Positions 53,251-62,139 of a DNA stretch of 64,000 nt are shown here, piece after piece. The stretch is from NCBI GenBank assembly GCA_047639675.1, contig JBLIOI010000004.1, positions 1 through 64,000 on the forward strand, in the 5' to 3' direction. Under the pieces are notes generated by a model. That model was not told the origin of the DNA. It saw only the letters and a program-made list of their open reading frames with translations, and searched no databases. A program made the position numbers and the translations under genes. Positions within the stretch are counted from its first letter, which is position 1; every line of letters begins with the position of its first letter. The stretch comes from JABACD01 sp047639675. Lineage in GTDB: Bacteria; Planctomycetota; UBA1135; GCA-002686595.

Positions 53251-56200
53251 ATGCAGACGCCCACAGCGCTCCAAGCCGGCAAGGCCGCTCTAATTGGCCT
53301 CCTCCTTTCTCTAGCAGGTTGCTCGGAAAGCGGATCCGATTCCACCAGCGGCACGATGTTTATCCAGTCCTGTTCTTTGGGCTGCGCCAACTCCAACGGT
53401 GGCGGCCAGATCGGTTGCTCCTTGGTCAACATCAGCCAGAACACTGAAGTCACGATCCAGTTTTCAGCGCCGGTAGACATATCCTCGGTGAATCCGGGCT
53501 CGTTCCGCTTGGTGAACTTGGCGAATGGTTCGGTACCCACAGGTGTGTTCACCTTGGATCCTTTAGACTCCAGCCGCCTTCTCTTTCGCCCGAGTTTGAC
53601 CTTCACAGGCGCTGGAACTCCGGAGTATGGCTTCGAACCGAACCAGACTTACGAGATCAGCATCCTAGGCGAAGGACAAGACGGCGCAGGGCCCTTCATT
53701 CGGAGTTCGAGCGGAAAGAGCAATCAGACTCGGATGACCTGCCAGGTTCAGACAACTGAGGTTTTGATCGACGCGGTGCCTGGCAATCCGACCGTGACGG
53801 CCTACGTCACCGACGCGCTGACGCCGAACCTGGCGAACGGGTTCGTTACATTCGACTCGGACAATCTGCCCGTGGGAGGAGAGCTCTTGAGCACCAACCC
53901 TGTCGAAATGCAGACCAATTCGCGGGTCGTCCTAATCTTCCACGACTTGATGATCAAGGCGACCATCGCAAGCCAGCTCACTGGCTTGTCGAGCACGATT
54001 GGTGTGTTCATCGATGACAATGGAACCTTGACCGCTCAAGACGGTGCATGGTCCGTCGATGTCGATTTCGACGATCTGAAGCGAACGGTCGCGATCTTCA
54101 CGCCAAACGCTGGATCGAATGGCGGCGAGTTCCCGACCTCGGGCGGCGACCCCATGAATCCGCGACTGATTCAGGTGAATATCTCCGCTCTCCCGCTCGA
54201 CTTGGTGGGAAACGGCTTGGACAACCCCAGCATGGATGAGTTCACGATTGTCGGAGCAACCTTCACAGAGGAACTCCTGTCGGAAGACTTCTCGGACACC
54301 CTCAACGAAGACTTATTCGCCAGTGGAGGAGCCTGGGGATCGGGCCAACTGACCTACGGCAACGGAGGCGGCACCGGCCGACTCGGGCCGCTGGGCTTGT
54401 TGGCTGGCGAGGAATTGACGCTCGACACGGATTCGCAAATCTTCCCGATTCCGACTTCGGCAAACTATTCAGGTCAGCTGGAGTCCCTGCTGACCAACGA
54501 GCAGCCGGACCTTGCTTACATGCCCGGCGACGTGGGGACCTACGATCCTCTGGATCGAGATACCTGGCCGACCATCACCTCGACGGGATTCGGCCACGCT
54601 TTTGAGTTCTCGAGCGTAGTGATCGTGAACAACTCCAAGTTGATTTTGACGGGCTCTCAGCCCGGTCGCATCTTTGCGCGCGGCCAGTTGGTCAACGCGG
54701 GTGTCATCGACTTGACCGGCGGCACGCCCGCGCCTCACACCTCTAATTCGGGTAGCGCTGCGGAGTCTTCTGCTGGTGATGCCAATAATGACGCGGGTTG
54801 GGATACGGTCGACGGCGGCCTTGGCGGCCCAGCTGGGCCTGCAGCCGGCGCTGGTGGCCAGGGCTCTGACCGCATCGATATGGTCAACGCCGTGCTGGAC
54901 GTGATGGTCAATATTGGTGGCGTGGTCTACGAGACCGGACACGCTCCTGCAGTACTTGACGGCCGAGACGGCGGTGGAATCGGTGGACTTCCTGACGGCA
55001 CTGGTGGTGTCGGCGGTTCTCATTATCCCACGAGCTTGCCCATGGCATTCTTGCTCAGCGATCCGATCTTTGGAAATGCAGTGTTTAGCCCGCTAGGGGT
55101 CGACGAGGATGACTTCTGCCGAATCGGAATGGTTGCAGGTCCGGGCAGTGGTGGTTCTCACTCCTTCCCTGGAGCGATTGGCATCCCGAAGTCCGAGGAA
55201 ATGTTGGTCTCAGCCTTCCCGGGCGGAACGTCGAACACTCCTGGGGATACGGCGGGCGGTGATAACTCGTCCAACGACTATGAATCACCGAGTGGCGCTT
55301 TCTCGCCGGACAATCAACGCAACCTCGACTTCTGGCGCAAACAGCTGCGCGGTGGTTCAGGTGGCGGCGGTGGCGGAACTCACGCCTTCGGCACGAAGCT
55401 CAATGGATCCTCTGGCGTTGGGGCGGACGGAGTCTTGAACACCGTGGACGATTGTACGGATGGCAACCAGGCAATCTTGCCCTTCTGGGATCACAGCGCA
55501 GCCGGCGGTGGTGGTGGCGGAGGTGCTGTCATGCTTACGGCAGGCTCAAACTTGGTCATCTCCGGTCAGGTCGATTGTGTTGGCGGTGGCGGTGGAAGCG
55601 CATCCGCAATCGGCGCCTCTGTTGTTGACTGCACGGCTTCAGGGCAGCTTCCCGATGTTCCCAGCAATTGCGTCGACTTCGCTTCACCCGGCGGTGGAGG
55701 AGCTGGCGGAGCGGTGCTCCTCCAGGGTCGCGTTGTTTCTGTTTCGCCCAGTACGAACCGATTGATGGTGACTGGGGGAATTGGCGGTGTCGGTGTCGGT
55801 GGTTCCATCGGTGGCGACGGAAGCCCGGGCTTCGTACGCGTCGAGTACTTTGAGAACTTCCAGAGCCAAGTGACCGACGCATTGGCCTACGCGCCAACCA
55901 TCGCGCCCTTCATGCCGACCGCGGGCAGCGGACCGGGTGAGTTCAACGAGTTCTCACAATCTGGCGGCATCCTTTCGATCGGTCCCTGGCAGAAACGCAC
56001 GCTGCGCCCCGAGTCCTACTCGGGTTCACAGTCTTGCTGGATGGCCGTTCCCGCAACCCAGGGCGCCTTCTTCGCCGTGGACTTTGTCGAGGACACGCCA
56101 GGCGCCCAAGATGACCTGGCTCGTTTGGGTTGGAATATGGATGTGCTCTACAATATCCCCGGATTGGGTGTCTTGAATTTCCCTTACCGAGGAGTGCCGC

Positions 56201-56592
56201 CGGTTGGAGATCCTGACTACCAGGAAGCGGACTTCCCTACGTCAGATCTGGGCGGTGTGGATTTCCAGACATTCATCGGTATGGACTTGAACCACGCCGA
56301 AGCGGCCCTCTCCGACGGCTCGCTCTTCTCGATTCGCTTCCAAGGTGTAACCCTGGTCAACAACGGCGCAAACCTCTGCGGTTTGAACTTGGAGGGCGGC
56401 GACGTTGCTACCGACTCTTTGACCGCTTGGGTCGACCATCCTTCGAAGTTGAACATGTTCAACCCCAAGCCGAACGTGATTCGATTCGCGGTCGTCTTTG
56501 ATGAGCAGCTCACTCAACCCGCCTTCGCGCACACTGTGTTGCAACGCATTGAAGGAGTCACGAATTTGCGGGTCCGCGTTCAGCCCGACTAG
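53251..56592 (+). CDS. Large Gly-rich lipoprotein with Ig-like domain, family member 4
   Basis: A 1113-residue exported protein. The signal peptide ends in LSLAGC (lipobox, Cys about 24). An N-terminal Ig-like domain follows (NTEVTIQFSAPVDISSV), with the family layout FRPSLTF...GFEPNQTYEISILG, and a second such domain lies near residue 225. Next comes a beta-helix-like part (ILTGSQPGRIFARGQLVNAGVIDLTGG). A Gly-rich region of about 350 residues follows, with GGGGGG runs and scattered Cys. A C-terminal domain closes the protein. ATG at 53251 is preferred over GTG at 53194 on signal-peptide shape. It is the detached relative of members 2 and 3. Function is not known; surface attachment or envelope structure is inferred. 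Confidence 0.77.
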   Translation: MQTPTALQAGKAALIGLLLSLAGCSESGSDSTSGTMFIQSCSLGCANSNGGGQIGCSLVNISQNTEVTIQFSAPVDISSVNPGSFRLVNLANGSVPTGVFTLDPLDSSRLLFRPSLTFTGAGTPEYGFEPNQTYEISILGEGQDGAGPFIRSSSGKSNQTRMTCQVQTTEVLIDAVPGNPTVTAYVTDALTPNLANGFVTFDSDNLPVGGELLSTNPVEMQTNSRVVLIFHDLMIKATIASQLTGLSSTIGVFIDDNGTLTAQDGAWSVDVDFDDLKRTVAIFTPNAGSNGGEFPTSGGDPMNPRLIQVNISALPLDLVGNGLDNPSMDEFTIVGATFTEELLSEDFSDTLNEDLFASGGAWGSGQLTYGNGGGTGRLGPLGLLAGEELTLDTDSQIFPIPTSANYSGQLESLLTNEQPDLAYMPGDVGTYDPLDRDTWPTITSTGFGHAFEFSSVVIVNNSKLILTGSQPGRIFARGQLVNAGVIDLTGGTPAPHTSNSGSAAESSAGDANNDAGWDTVDGGLGGPAGPAAGAGGQGSDRIDMVNAVLDVMVNIGGVVYETGHAPAVLDGRDGGGIGGLPDGTGGVGGSHYPTSLPMAFLLSDPIFGNAVFSPLGVDEDDFCRIGMVAGPGSGGSHSFPGAIGIPKSEEMLVSAFPGGTSNTPGDTAGGDNSSNDYESPSGAFSPDNQRNLDFWRKQLRGGSGGGGGGTHAFGTKLNGSSGVGADGVLNTVDDCTDGNQAILPFWDHSAAGGGGGGGAVMLTAGSNLVISGQVDCVGGGGGSASAIGASVVDCTASGQLPDVPSNCVDFASPGGGGAGGAVLLQGRVVSVSPSTNRLMVTGGIGGVGVGGSIGGDGSPGFVRVEYFENFQSQVTDALAYAPTIAPFMPTAGSGPGEFNEFSQSGGILSIGPWQKRTLRPESYSGSQSCWMAVPATQGAFFAVDFVEDTPGAQDDLARLGWNMDVLYNIPGLGVLNFPYRGVPPVGDPDYQEADFPTSDLGGVDFQTFIGMDLNHAEAALSDGSLFSIRFQGVTLVNNGANLCGLNLEGGDVATDSLTAWVDHPSKLNMFNPKPNVIRFAVVFDEQLTQPAFAHTVLQRIEGVTNLRVRVQPD

Positions 56593-56610
56593 CTCACGGG
56601 TTCCCATTAC

Positions 56611-56650
56611 AAGGGCCGCCCGCGCGCAATCTGCGCCGGGCGGCCCTTTT
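56611..56650 (+). terminator. Intrinsic terminator after lipoprotein 4
   Basis: AAGGGCCGCCCG at 56611-56622 pairs perfectly with CGGGCGGCCCTT at 56638-56649 around a 15-base loop, and TTTT closes the right arm. It lies 18 bases after the stop. Confidence 0.85.
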
Positions 56651-56681
56651 CATTCGACGTTTCCTTTTTGATCACCTCCGG

Positions 56682-57878
56682 TTGTCGACTCTCTTTCGTG
56701 CTCAACAGATATTGCCGGACGCCTTTCGTTGTATTGATAACGGCGGGGTTCTGGTTGAGGCTGGGCGGATCATCGCGTTGGCTACGGATGAAAGGGCAGC
56801 GGACGACCTCTCGAGTCTAGCGGGGGTCGATACCATTGAATTGGGGGATTGCGTCCTCACGCCGGGCTTGGTGAATGCACACGCTCACCTGGAGCTCCCA
56901 GCCCTAGAGGCCACGATGGATCCGCAACCTGGATTCGTGGACTGGGTGGGGCAGGTTCTTCGGAGTCGCGCAGAGTGTTCGCAGGCAACCTATGAGGCGA
57001 CCTTGGACCTTGGGGCGGCGCGACTCTTGGCGAGCGGCACGACGGCCGTGGGCGACATCGATTCGACGGGGGTAGCTACGGCCCGACTCGGGCGCTGGCC
57101 GTTGCGCGCACGAATTTACCGAGAGTTCCTCGATGCCGGGTCCAAAGAGCGCAGGGTCAGTGAAACTCAGCGTTTGGACGCTATGACTCTTGGCGACTCC
57201 TCGGGAATCGCGCCTCACGCGCCGCACACGGTCAGCGGCGAGCTGCTCGCTGCTTGTGCACAGTTGGCGGGGCGCAATGCTCTTCCGCTAAGTGTGCATT
57301 GGGCTGAAAGCGCGGAAGAGCGCGAATGGCTGGGCTCGGGAAGCGGGGCTTTCGCGGCTTTCCTGGGGGAAAGTCCCGGGCGCTCGGGGCTCGCTCAGTT
57401 GATGTCCGCAGGTGTCCTCGACAGCCGTGTTTCACTGGTTCACGCCAACTTTCCCGAGGTCGGAGACTTGCGTAGCGTTGCACAGAAAGGAGCTGTACTC
57501 GTGCATTGCCCGGGCACGCACCGTTACTTCGATCGCGCGCCCGTGGACCTCGAGGAGTGGCTGGCTTGCGGCGCAATGATTGCCCTTGGAACCGATTCTT
57601 TGGCCAGCAACGATGACTTGGACCTGCGGCTTGAGATGCAGCGCGTCCGCGACGATCACCCCGAGATCTCTGCTGAGAGCGTCTTTGACTGGGCCACGCG
57701 GGGCGGATCCTGGGCTCTCGGTCTCGAACATGAAATAGGAGAGCTACTTGTCGGGAAATCCGCCGATATAGTGGCCTTCGATTGCATCGGAGCCCAAGGA
57801 TTGAACGAACTGTTGGAAGGGTTGACCCTTTCAATTCCCGCAATTCAGGCAGTCTGGATAGCAGGCGAGCCAGTTTGA
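56682..57878 (+). CDS. Amidohydrolase family deaminase, possibly aminofutalosine/S-adenosylhomocysteine type
   Basis: A 398-residue metal-dependent hydrolase. The N-terminal composite beta domain is followed by the TIM-barrel motifs LVNAHAHLE, APHTVSGE, SVHWAES, VLVHCPG and LGTDSLASNDDLDL, and the C-terminal IGELLVGKSADIVAFD. The HAPHT and GTDSLASN patterns are typical of the ATZ/TRZ group, which includes aminofutalosine deaminase of the menaquinone pathway and SAH/methylthioadenosine deaminases. The substrate cannot be fixed from sequence alone. The start is TTG at 56682; no closer ATG exists before the family N-terminus. It is followed, after 113 bases, by nrnA. Confidence 0.82.
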   Translation: MSTLFRAQQILPDAFRCIDNGGVLVEAGRIIALATDERAADDLSSLAGVDTIELGDCVLTPGLVNAHAHLELPALEATMDPQPGFVDWVGQVLRSRAECSQATYEATLDLGAARLLASGTTAVGDIDSTGVATARLGRWPLRARIYREFLDAGSKERRVSETQRLDAMTLGDSSGIAPHAPHTVSGELLAACAQLAGRNALPLSVHWAESAEEREWLGSGSGAFAAFLGESPGRSGLAQLMSAGVLDSRVSLVHANFPEVGDLRSVAQKGAVLVHCPGTHRYFDRAPVDLEEWLACGAMIALGTDSLASNDDLDLRLEMQRVRDDHPEISAESVFDWATRGGSWALGLEHEIGELLVGKSADIVAFDCIGAQGLNELLEGLTLSIPAIQAVWIAGEPV

Positions 57879-57991
57879 CATAGCCGCCCGGCCCCCTGTC
57901 CCGTTACAGTTTGTGCGACTTCCGAGGCGGGGATGGAATCTATCCTCGATATGGCCCAATAAGGCCTTCTAGCGACGTAATCCCTTCCACT

Positions 57992-59005
57992 ATGAGCACC
58001 CTAGCCGAATCTACTCCGACCGCCGCAGAAAGCGCTGCACTCTCCCTCTTGAAGGAGGGACAGCGATTTGTGTTGTCCGGGCACATCCGGCCCGACGGGG
58101 ATTGCATCGGAGCCCAAGCGGCTCTTGCGAGTGTGCTGCGCTCCATGGGCAAAGAGGTTTGGATTCTCAATCCGGATCCAATCGAGCCGCAGTTCGATTA
58201 CTTGAAAGGTGAGAATCGTTATCGGGTCTATAAAGGCGGTGACTTGCCGGTTCATGATGTGAGTGTGCTGCTCGACATCTCGGAGCTTTCCCGTTGCGGC
58301 GACCTCGGCGATGCACTCGATGCTTACGGAAGCTCGAAGAAGCTCGTTATCGATCATCACATTCACGTTGGCGAAGAATGGTGGGATGAGGCCTACGTCG
58401 ATGTGACAGCCTCCGCGACCGGCCTCTTGGTCTACCGTATTGCCAAGCATCTCGGCGTGAGTTTGAGCGACACCGGCGCTTGTGGCGTATTCACCTCGAT
58501 CGTGACGGACACCGGTTGGTTCAAGTATTCGAACACTGATGCTGAAACCCTGCGCGTGGCGAGCGACATGTTGGAACTCGGGGTCGACTCAAGCTTGATG
58601 TTTGGCTCGATCTATCAGCGGCGCAGAAGCAGCCATCCGAGTGAGACTGGCGATCTGCTATCGTCAACTGTGTACTACCAGGATCGGCGCTTGGCAGTCA
58701 TCTGTTCTTCGCGAGAAGAGAACGGAGCCGATGGTGTGGATCCCGAAGATGCATTGGACATCTTGCGCTCCGTGGGAACGGTCGAAGTTGTCTTGTTCCT
58801 GCGCGAGCTAGCGAGCGGCATGGTCAAGCTTTCGGCACGCAGCAAGAACGACTATGACGTCAATGCTCTAGCTCGCCGCTTCGGTGGTGGCGGACACCGT
58901 AAGGCTTCTGGCGCGTTGATTCAGGGAACCCTGCAAGATGTGCGCTCGCGACTTGTGTCGGCGGCGGCATCGGGCTTTGACGCAATCGATGGAGGCTTAC
59001 GTTGA
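57992..59005 (+). CDS. nrnA: DHH/DHHA1 phosphoesterase, NrnA-type
   Basis: A 337-residue enzyme of the DHH family that degrades oligoribonucleotides and pAp in other bacteria. Motifs: SGHIRPDGDCIGAQ (I), LLDISELSR (II), VIDHHIH (III), VTDTGWFKYSN (IV). The DHHA1 domain ends with RRFGGGGHRKASGA. ATG at 57992 is chosen because the reading upstream is not family-like. Its stop overlaps the next gene (TTGA), suggesting a two-gene unit of nucleotide phosphoesterases. Confidence 0.92.
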   Translation: MSTLAESTPTAAESAALSLLKEGQRFVLSGHIRPDGDCIGAQAALASVLRSMGKEVWILNPDPIEPQFDYLKGENRYRVYKGGDLPVHDVSVLLDISELSRCGDLGDALDAYGSSKKLVIDHHIHVGEEWWDEAYVDVTASATGLLVYRIAKHLGVSLSDTGACGVFTSIVTDTGWFKYSNTDAETLRVASDMLELGVDSSLMFGSIYQRRRSSHPSETGDLLSSTVYYQDRRLAVICSSREENGADGVDPEDALDILRSVGTVEVVLFLRELASGMVKLSARSKNDYDVNALARRFGGGGHRKASGALIQGTLQDVRSRLVSAAASGFDAIDGGLR

Positions 59006-59763
59006 GAGTCGCAGTCATATCGGACTTACATTCGAATCGCGAAGCCCTCGAAGCGGTTTTCGCGCGGATTGGCACGTTGGATGTTTCGAGCGTCTTTTGC
59101 CTCGGGGATGTCATCGGCTACGGCCCGGACCCCGAGTTTTGCGTTGACCTCGTGCGCGAGCGAGCTGACGTGGCTTTGATGGGCAACCACGACGAAGCTC
59201 TGTTTCGCGACGCCAGCGATTTCAACACCCATGCACGCGGAGCGATCGATTACACGCGGCGACGCATGAAGCCCAATTGGTTCTCAGGGCGCGAGAAGAA
59301 AGCGCGTTGGCGCTGGTTGCAGGACCTGGCCATCTCTCACGATGAAGGTCGCTTTCATTTTGTCCACGGCTCACCCCGGGATCCGGTGCGCGAGTATGTG
59401 CTCTCCACCGACGGATTCCTGAACCCGGACAAGCTGATTGGGATTTTTGATTGCTTCGATGGCGTGGCTGTCGGCGGACACACGCACCATCCCGGTATGC
59501 ACGATCAAAGCCTCAGCTTTCACGGACTCGACGGCAAGGAAAGTTGCCGAATGGAGATCCCCCAAGAGGGCAAGTACATTATCAACGTGGGAAGTGTTGG
59601 GCAGCCGAGAGATGGCGACAGTCGCGCCTGCTTCGCGGTGATCGAAGAAAACTCGGTTACCTGGCATCGCGTTCGCTACGACATCGCTGCGACTCAACGC
59701 AAGATTCGCGAGACTGGCGAGCTCTCGGAGATCTTAGCCAAGCGTCTGACCTTGGGTAAGTGA
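59002..59763 (+). CDS. Calcineurin-like metallophosphoesterase
   Basis: A 253-residue two-metal phosphoesterase. Motifs in order are AVISDLHSN, CLGDVIGYGP, LMGNHDEA, FHFVHGSP and VGGHTHHPG, giving the full set of metal ligands. The TTG start overlaps the nrnA stop. The substrate is unknown. The family includes YfcE-like and diadenosine-type enzymes. It ends two bases from the convergent proline dehydrogenase gene. Confidence 0.9.
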   Translation: MRVAVISDLHSNREALEAVFARIGTLDVSSVFCLGDVIGYGPDPEFCVDLVRERADVALMGNHDEALFRDASDFNTHARGAIDYTRRRMKPNWFSGREKKARWRWLQDLAISHDEGRFHFVHGSPRDPVREYVLSTDGFLNPDKLIGIFDCFDGVAVGGHTHHPGMHDQSLSFHGLDGKESCRMEIPQEGKYIINVGSVGQPRDGDSRACFAVIEENSVTWHRVRYDIAATQRKIRETGELSEILAKRLTLGK

Positions 59764-59764
59764 G

Positions 59765-60658
59765 CTAGAAAGGCAGCATGTCGCGCATGACAGCCTTGAA
59801 TAGGTCCGGGTTCTTGCGCAAGCGTCGTTGACTGTATTCGCGCCACTCCGGTCCATAGGGCACATAAACGCGCACTATATGCCCTTGGGATTTCCACTTG
59901 CTCCAGAGCTCTTCTTGGACGCCAAGCAAGACCTGGAACTCATAGTCGTCTGTACTGGTGCCGAATTCTCTGAGGAGCGAAACCAGGTCCTTGGCCAGAT
60001 CCGAATCGTGTGTCGCCAAGCGTAGCTTCACATCACCGCGTGTTAGCAGGGCGCGTGTCGCAGCCAGGTATGCCCGGCTGATTCCAAGTTGTGTCGTGTG
60101 GGCGATCTCTGCGGGCTCGATGTAGATGCCCTTGACCATACGCACATCCAATGGGCCGGGCGCTAGTTGATCAATGTCGTCGAGCGTCCGAAACAGTCGT
60201 GCTTGCAGGACGATGCCGATAGCGCTGAACTTCTGGCGCAGGGCTTCGAAGATGCGCAGGGTCGCGTCCGTCGTCGGATGATCTTCCATCTCGACGCGCA
60301 TGAAAATGCCAATCTTGGCGCAGTGTTCTGCAACCTGCGAGTAAAGCTCGAGGGCCAGCGCTTCGCTGGAAGCCAATCCTAGGTGCGTAGGCTTGATCGA
60401 GATGTAGGTGTCGAGCCCGGCCTCGGCGATCGCCGAGGCGCCCGCCATGTAATCGTTAGCCGCAGCGCGCGCCAGTTCGTCGGTGGTCGAGCCCTCGCCG
60501 AGAATGTCGTAAATGCCAGGATAGCCTTCTGCGGCCAACTGCTGGAGTCGGCGGAGTTCCTCGCCTAGAGTTTCGCCAGCGATGTACTTCCCCGCGAAGA
60601 ATCGCATCAAGGGCCGAGGGAGAAGGGGCATGGCGCCGATCATCAGCTTGTGGAGCAT
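59765..60658 (-). CDS. Proline dehydrogenase (monofunctional PRODH)
   Basis: A 297-residue FAD-dependent TIM-barrel enzyme that oxidises proline to pyrroline-5-carboxylate. The C-terminal signature RVYVPYGPEWREYSQRRLRKN is diagnostic, and VRMVKGIYIEP and SIKPTHLGL fit the barrel strands. It is short, like the monofunctional enzymes of Bacillus and Thermus, and lacks the P5C dehydrogenase domain of PutA. No P5C dehydrogenase gene is adjacent. Confidence 0.93.
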   Translation of the reverse strand: MLHKLMIGAMPLLPRPLMRFFAGKYIAGETLGEELRRLQQLAAEGYPGIYDILGEGSTTDELARAAANDYMAGASAIAEAGLDTYISIKPTHLGLASSEALALELYSQVAEHCAKIGIFMRVEMEDHPTTDATLRIFEALRQKFSAIGIVLQARLFRTLDDIDQLAPGPLDVRMVKGIYIEPAEIAHTTQLGISRAYLAATRALLTRGDVKLRLATHDSDLAKDLVSLLREFGTSTDDYEFQVLLGVQEELWSKWKSQGHIVRVYVPYGPEWREYSQRRLRKNPDLFKAVMRDMLPF

Positions 60659-60768
60659 GCTGGGGATTCTACCGGGGTGAGGCGCACATACTAGTACCTA
60701 GGATGCTCGCCATTGGGGGGCGCTCTGCGTAGGCTGGGCGGGTCAATTCTCTGGCAGCGCTCCGGCTC

Positions 60769-62127
60769 ATGATGCTTCCCTCCTTACCATCCCGCGTCTC
60801 ACTGCTCCGTGTCATCCTATTCTGGGCCGCGGCTCTAGGGTTGTGCGCCTGTGGCGACAAACCGCGGCCGGGTGTGGCACCCAAACATGTACTGATGATC
60901 TCAGTGGAGAACTTCCGGGGCGACCACATCACTTGGTTGGGCTACGATCGTCATACCACTGGACTCCTGCGCTTGGATCGGCCCTCGGTGCTCGATCTCG
61001 ACTTCTTGGGCGAGGGCGGGGTTAGCTTCTCACGCGCCTTTTCTCCGAGTTCGGATGATGAGTTTAGTGTTGCGAGTTTGCTGAGCGGCAGCTTGCCGAT
61101 CTCTGGGGGGGGGCTGATGCTATATGATGTGCGGCCAGGGTCACCTTCAACTCTCGCCGAAGAGTTCCGAGACAAGGGCTTCCTGACTGGCGGATTCTTC
61201 AACGCGAACTCCTTCTCCGAGGTCAACGCATCCGAAGGGGGCTTTGGTCGTGGCTTCGCTCGTTCCTCCTTTGTGGAGACCGATGGAGAAGTCTTGGCCG
61301 ACTCTGTAGCTTGGTTGATGGAAGGCCGCGACCCCGACGCTCGCTATTTCACTTGGCTGCACTTGGGCGGCATTCGGAAGCCCTTCGTCGGACGGCCTTT
61401 CGTCGATCGCTTTTCCGCGCAAAACTATGCGGGGCCCGTAAAGGCCGTGCCTGCGTTCTTCGAAAAGCTTGAAGCGAGTGAGGTGGGGTTGAACAGCGAA
61501 GACCGTTCGCGTTTGGTCGATCTCTACGACGGCCAATTGTTGAAGACCAGCGAACTGCTCAATGCTTTCCTATTCATCTACAAGACCGAACTCAGCTCAG
61601 GGCCACTCTGGGGTGACACACTGATAATCAACGTTGGAACTTCCGGTTGCGAGCTGGCTGAAAATGGTGGGCGAGTTGACGTGGATGATAGCCTTGTTGA
61701 TCAAGGGCTAAATGTTCCGATATTGATGTCGCACCGCAGGAGTATGACCGGAGAGCGCATTCTTGGATCGGTAGTAGAGCTTGTCGACGTAAGTGCGACG
61801 CTGCGCGACTGGTTTAGCTTGGAACCTGAAGGCGAACCGCAGGGGCGCAGCTTGTTGAACTTGGCAGATACCTATGTCGAGAAGGAATATCGACCATACC
61901 CAGCGCTATCGTTTAGCAGTCATGCCGGCAAGTTCAACGGCTATAGTTTGCGTAGCGAACGTTGGCGCCTCACGGAAAAGGGCGGAGAGATCAAGCTCTT
62001 TGATCTCGATGTCGACCCCGCCGGTCGTCGCGATGTGTCCCGGTTCTATCCTCAAGAGTTGGCTCGACTGCAAGTTGAGCTGGAACTTCGCCGAGCCCAA
62101 CTGGGTCTACCCGCGGAAAGGCCCTAG
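60769..62127 (+). CDS. Catalytically degenerate sulfatase-fold lipoprotein
   Basis: A 452-residue protein. After a signal sequence ending in GLCAC (lipobox-like), KHVLMISVENFRGDHITWLGYDRHT aligns with the first metal motif of sulfatases, but the usual Asp-Asp reads Glu-Asn. The CxPSR region reads DDEFSVASLLSG, with Asp97 at the nucleophile position. The TSDHGE motif is replaced by VGTSGCE (289-295). The overall order, including LFDLDVDPAGRRDVS near the end, is that of a sulfatase. I infer a pseudoenzyme that binds rather than cuts, or one with a changed reaction. It is 12 bases upstream of a membrane glycosyltransferase. Confidence 0.75.
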   Translation: MMLPSLPSRVSLLRVILFWAAALGLCACGDKPRPGVAPKHVLMISVENFRGDHITWLGYDRHTTGLLRLDRPSVLDLDFLGEGGVSFSRAFSPSSDDEFSVASLLSGSLPISGGGLMLYDVRPGSPSTLAEEFRDKGFLTGGFFNANSFSEVNASEGGFGRGFARSSFVETDGEVLADSVAWLMEGRDPDARYFTWLHLGGIRKPFVGRPFVDRFSAQNYAGPVKAVPAFFEKLEASEVGLNSEDRSRLVDLYDGQLLKTSELLNAFLFIYKTELSSGPLWGDTLIINVGTSGCELAENGGRVDVDDSLVDQGLNVPILMSHRRSMTGERILGSVVELVDVSATLRDWFSLEPEGEPQGRSLLNLADTYVEKEYRPYPALSFSSHAGKFNGYSLRSERWRLTEKGGEIKLFDLDVDPAGRRDVSRFYPQELARLQVELELRRAQLGLPAERP

Positions 62128-62139
62128 TCACTTTAGGTC

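Noticed and set aside
56669..56680. GATCACCTCC resembling the 3' end of 16S rRNA
   Set aside because: Only ten bases match, with no neighbouring rRNA sequence. It is a chance match just before the amidohydrolase start.
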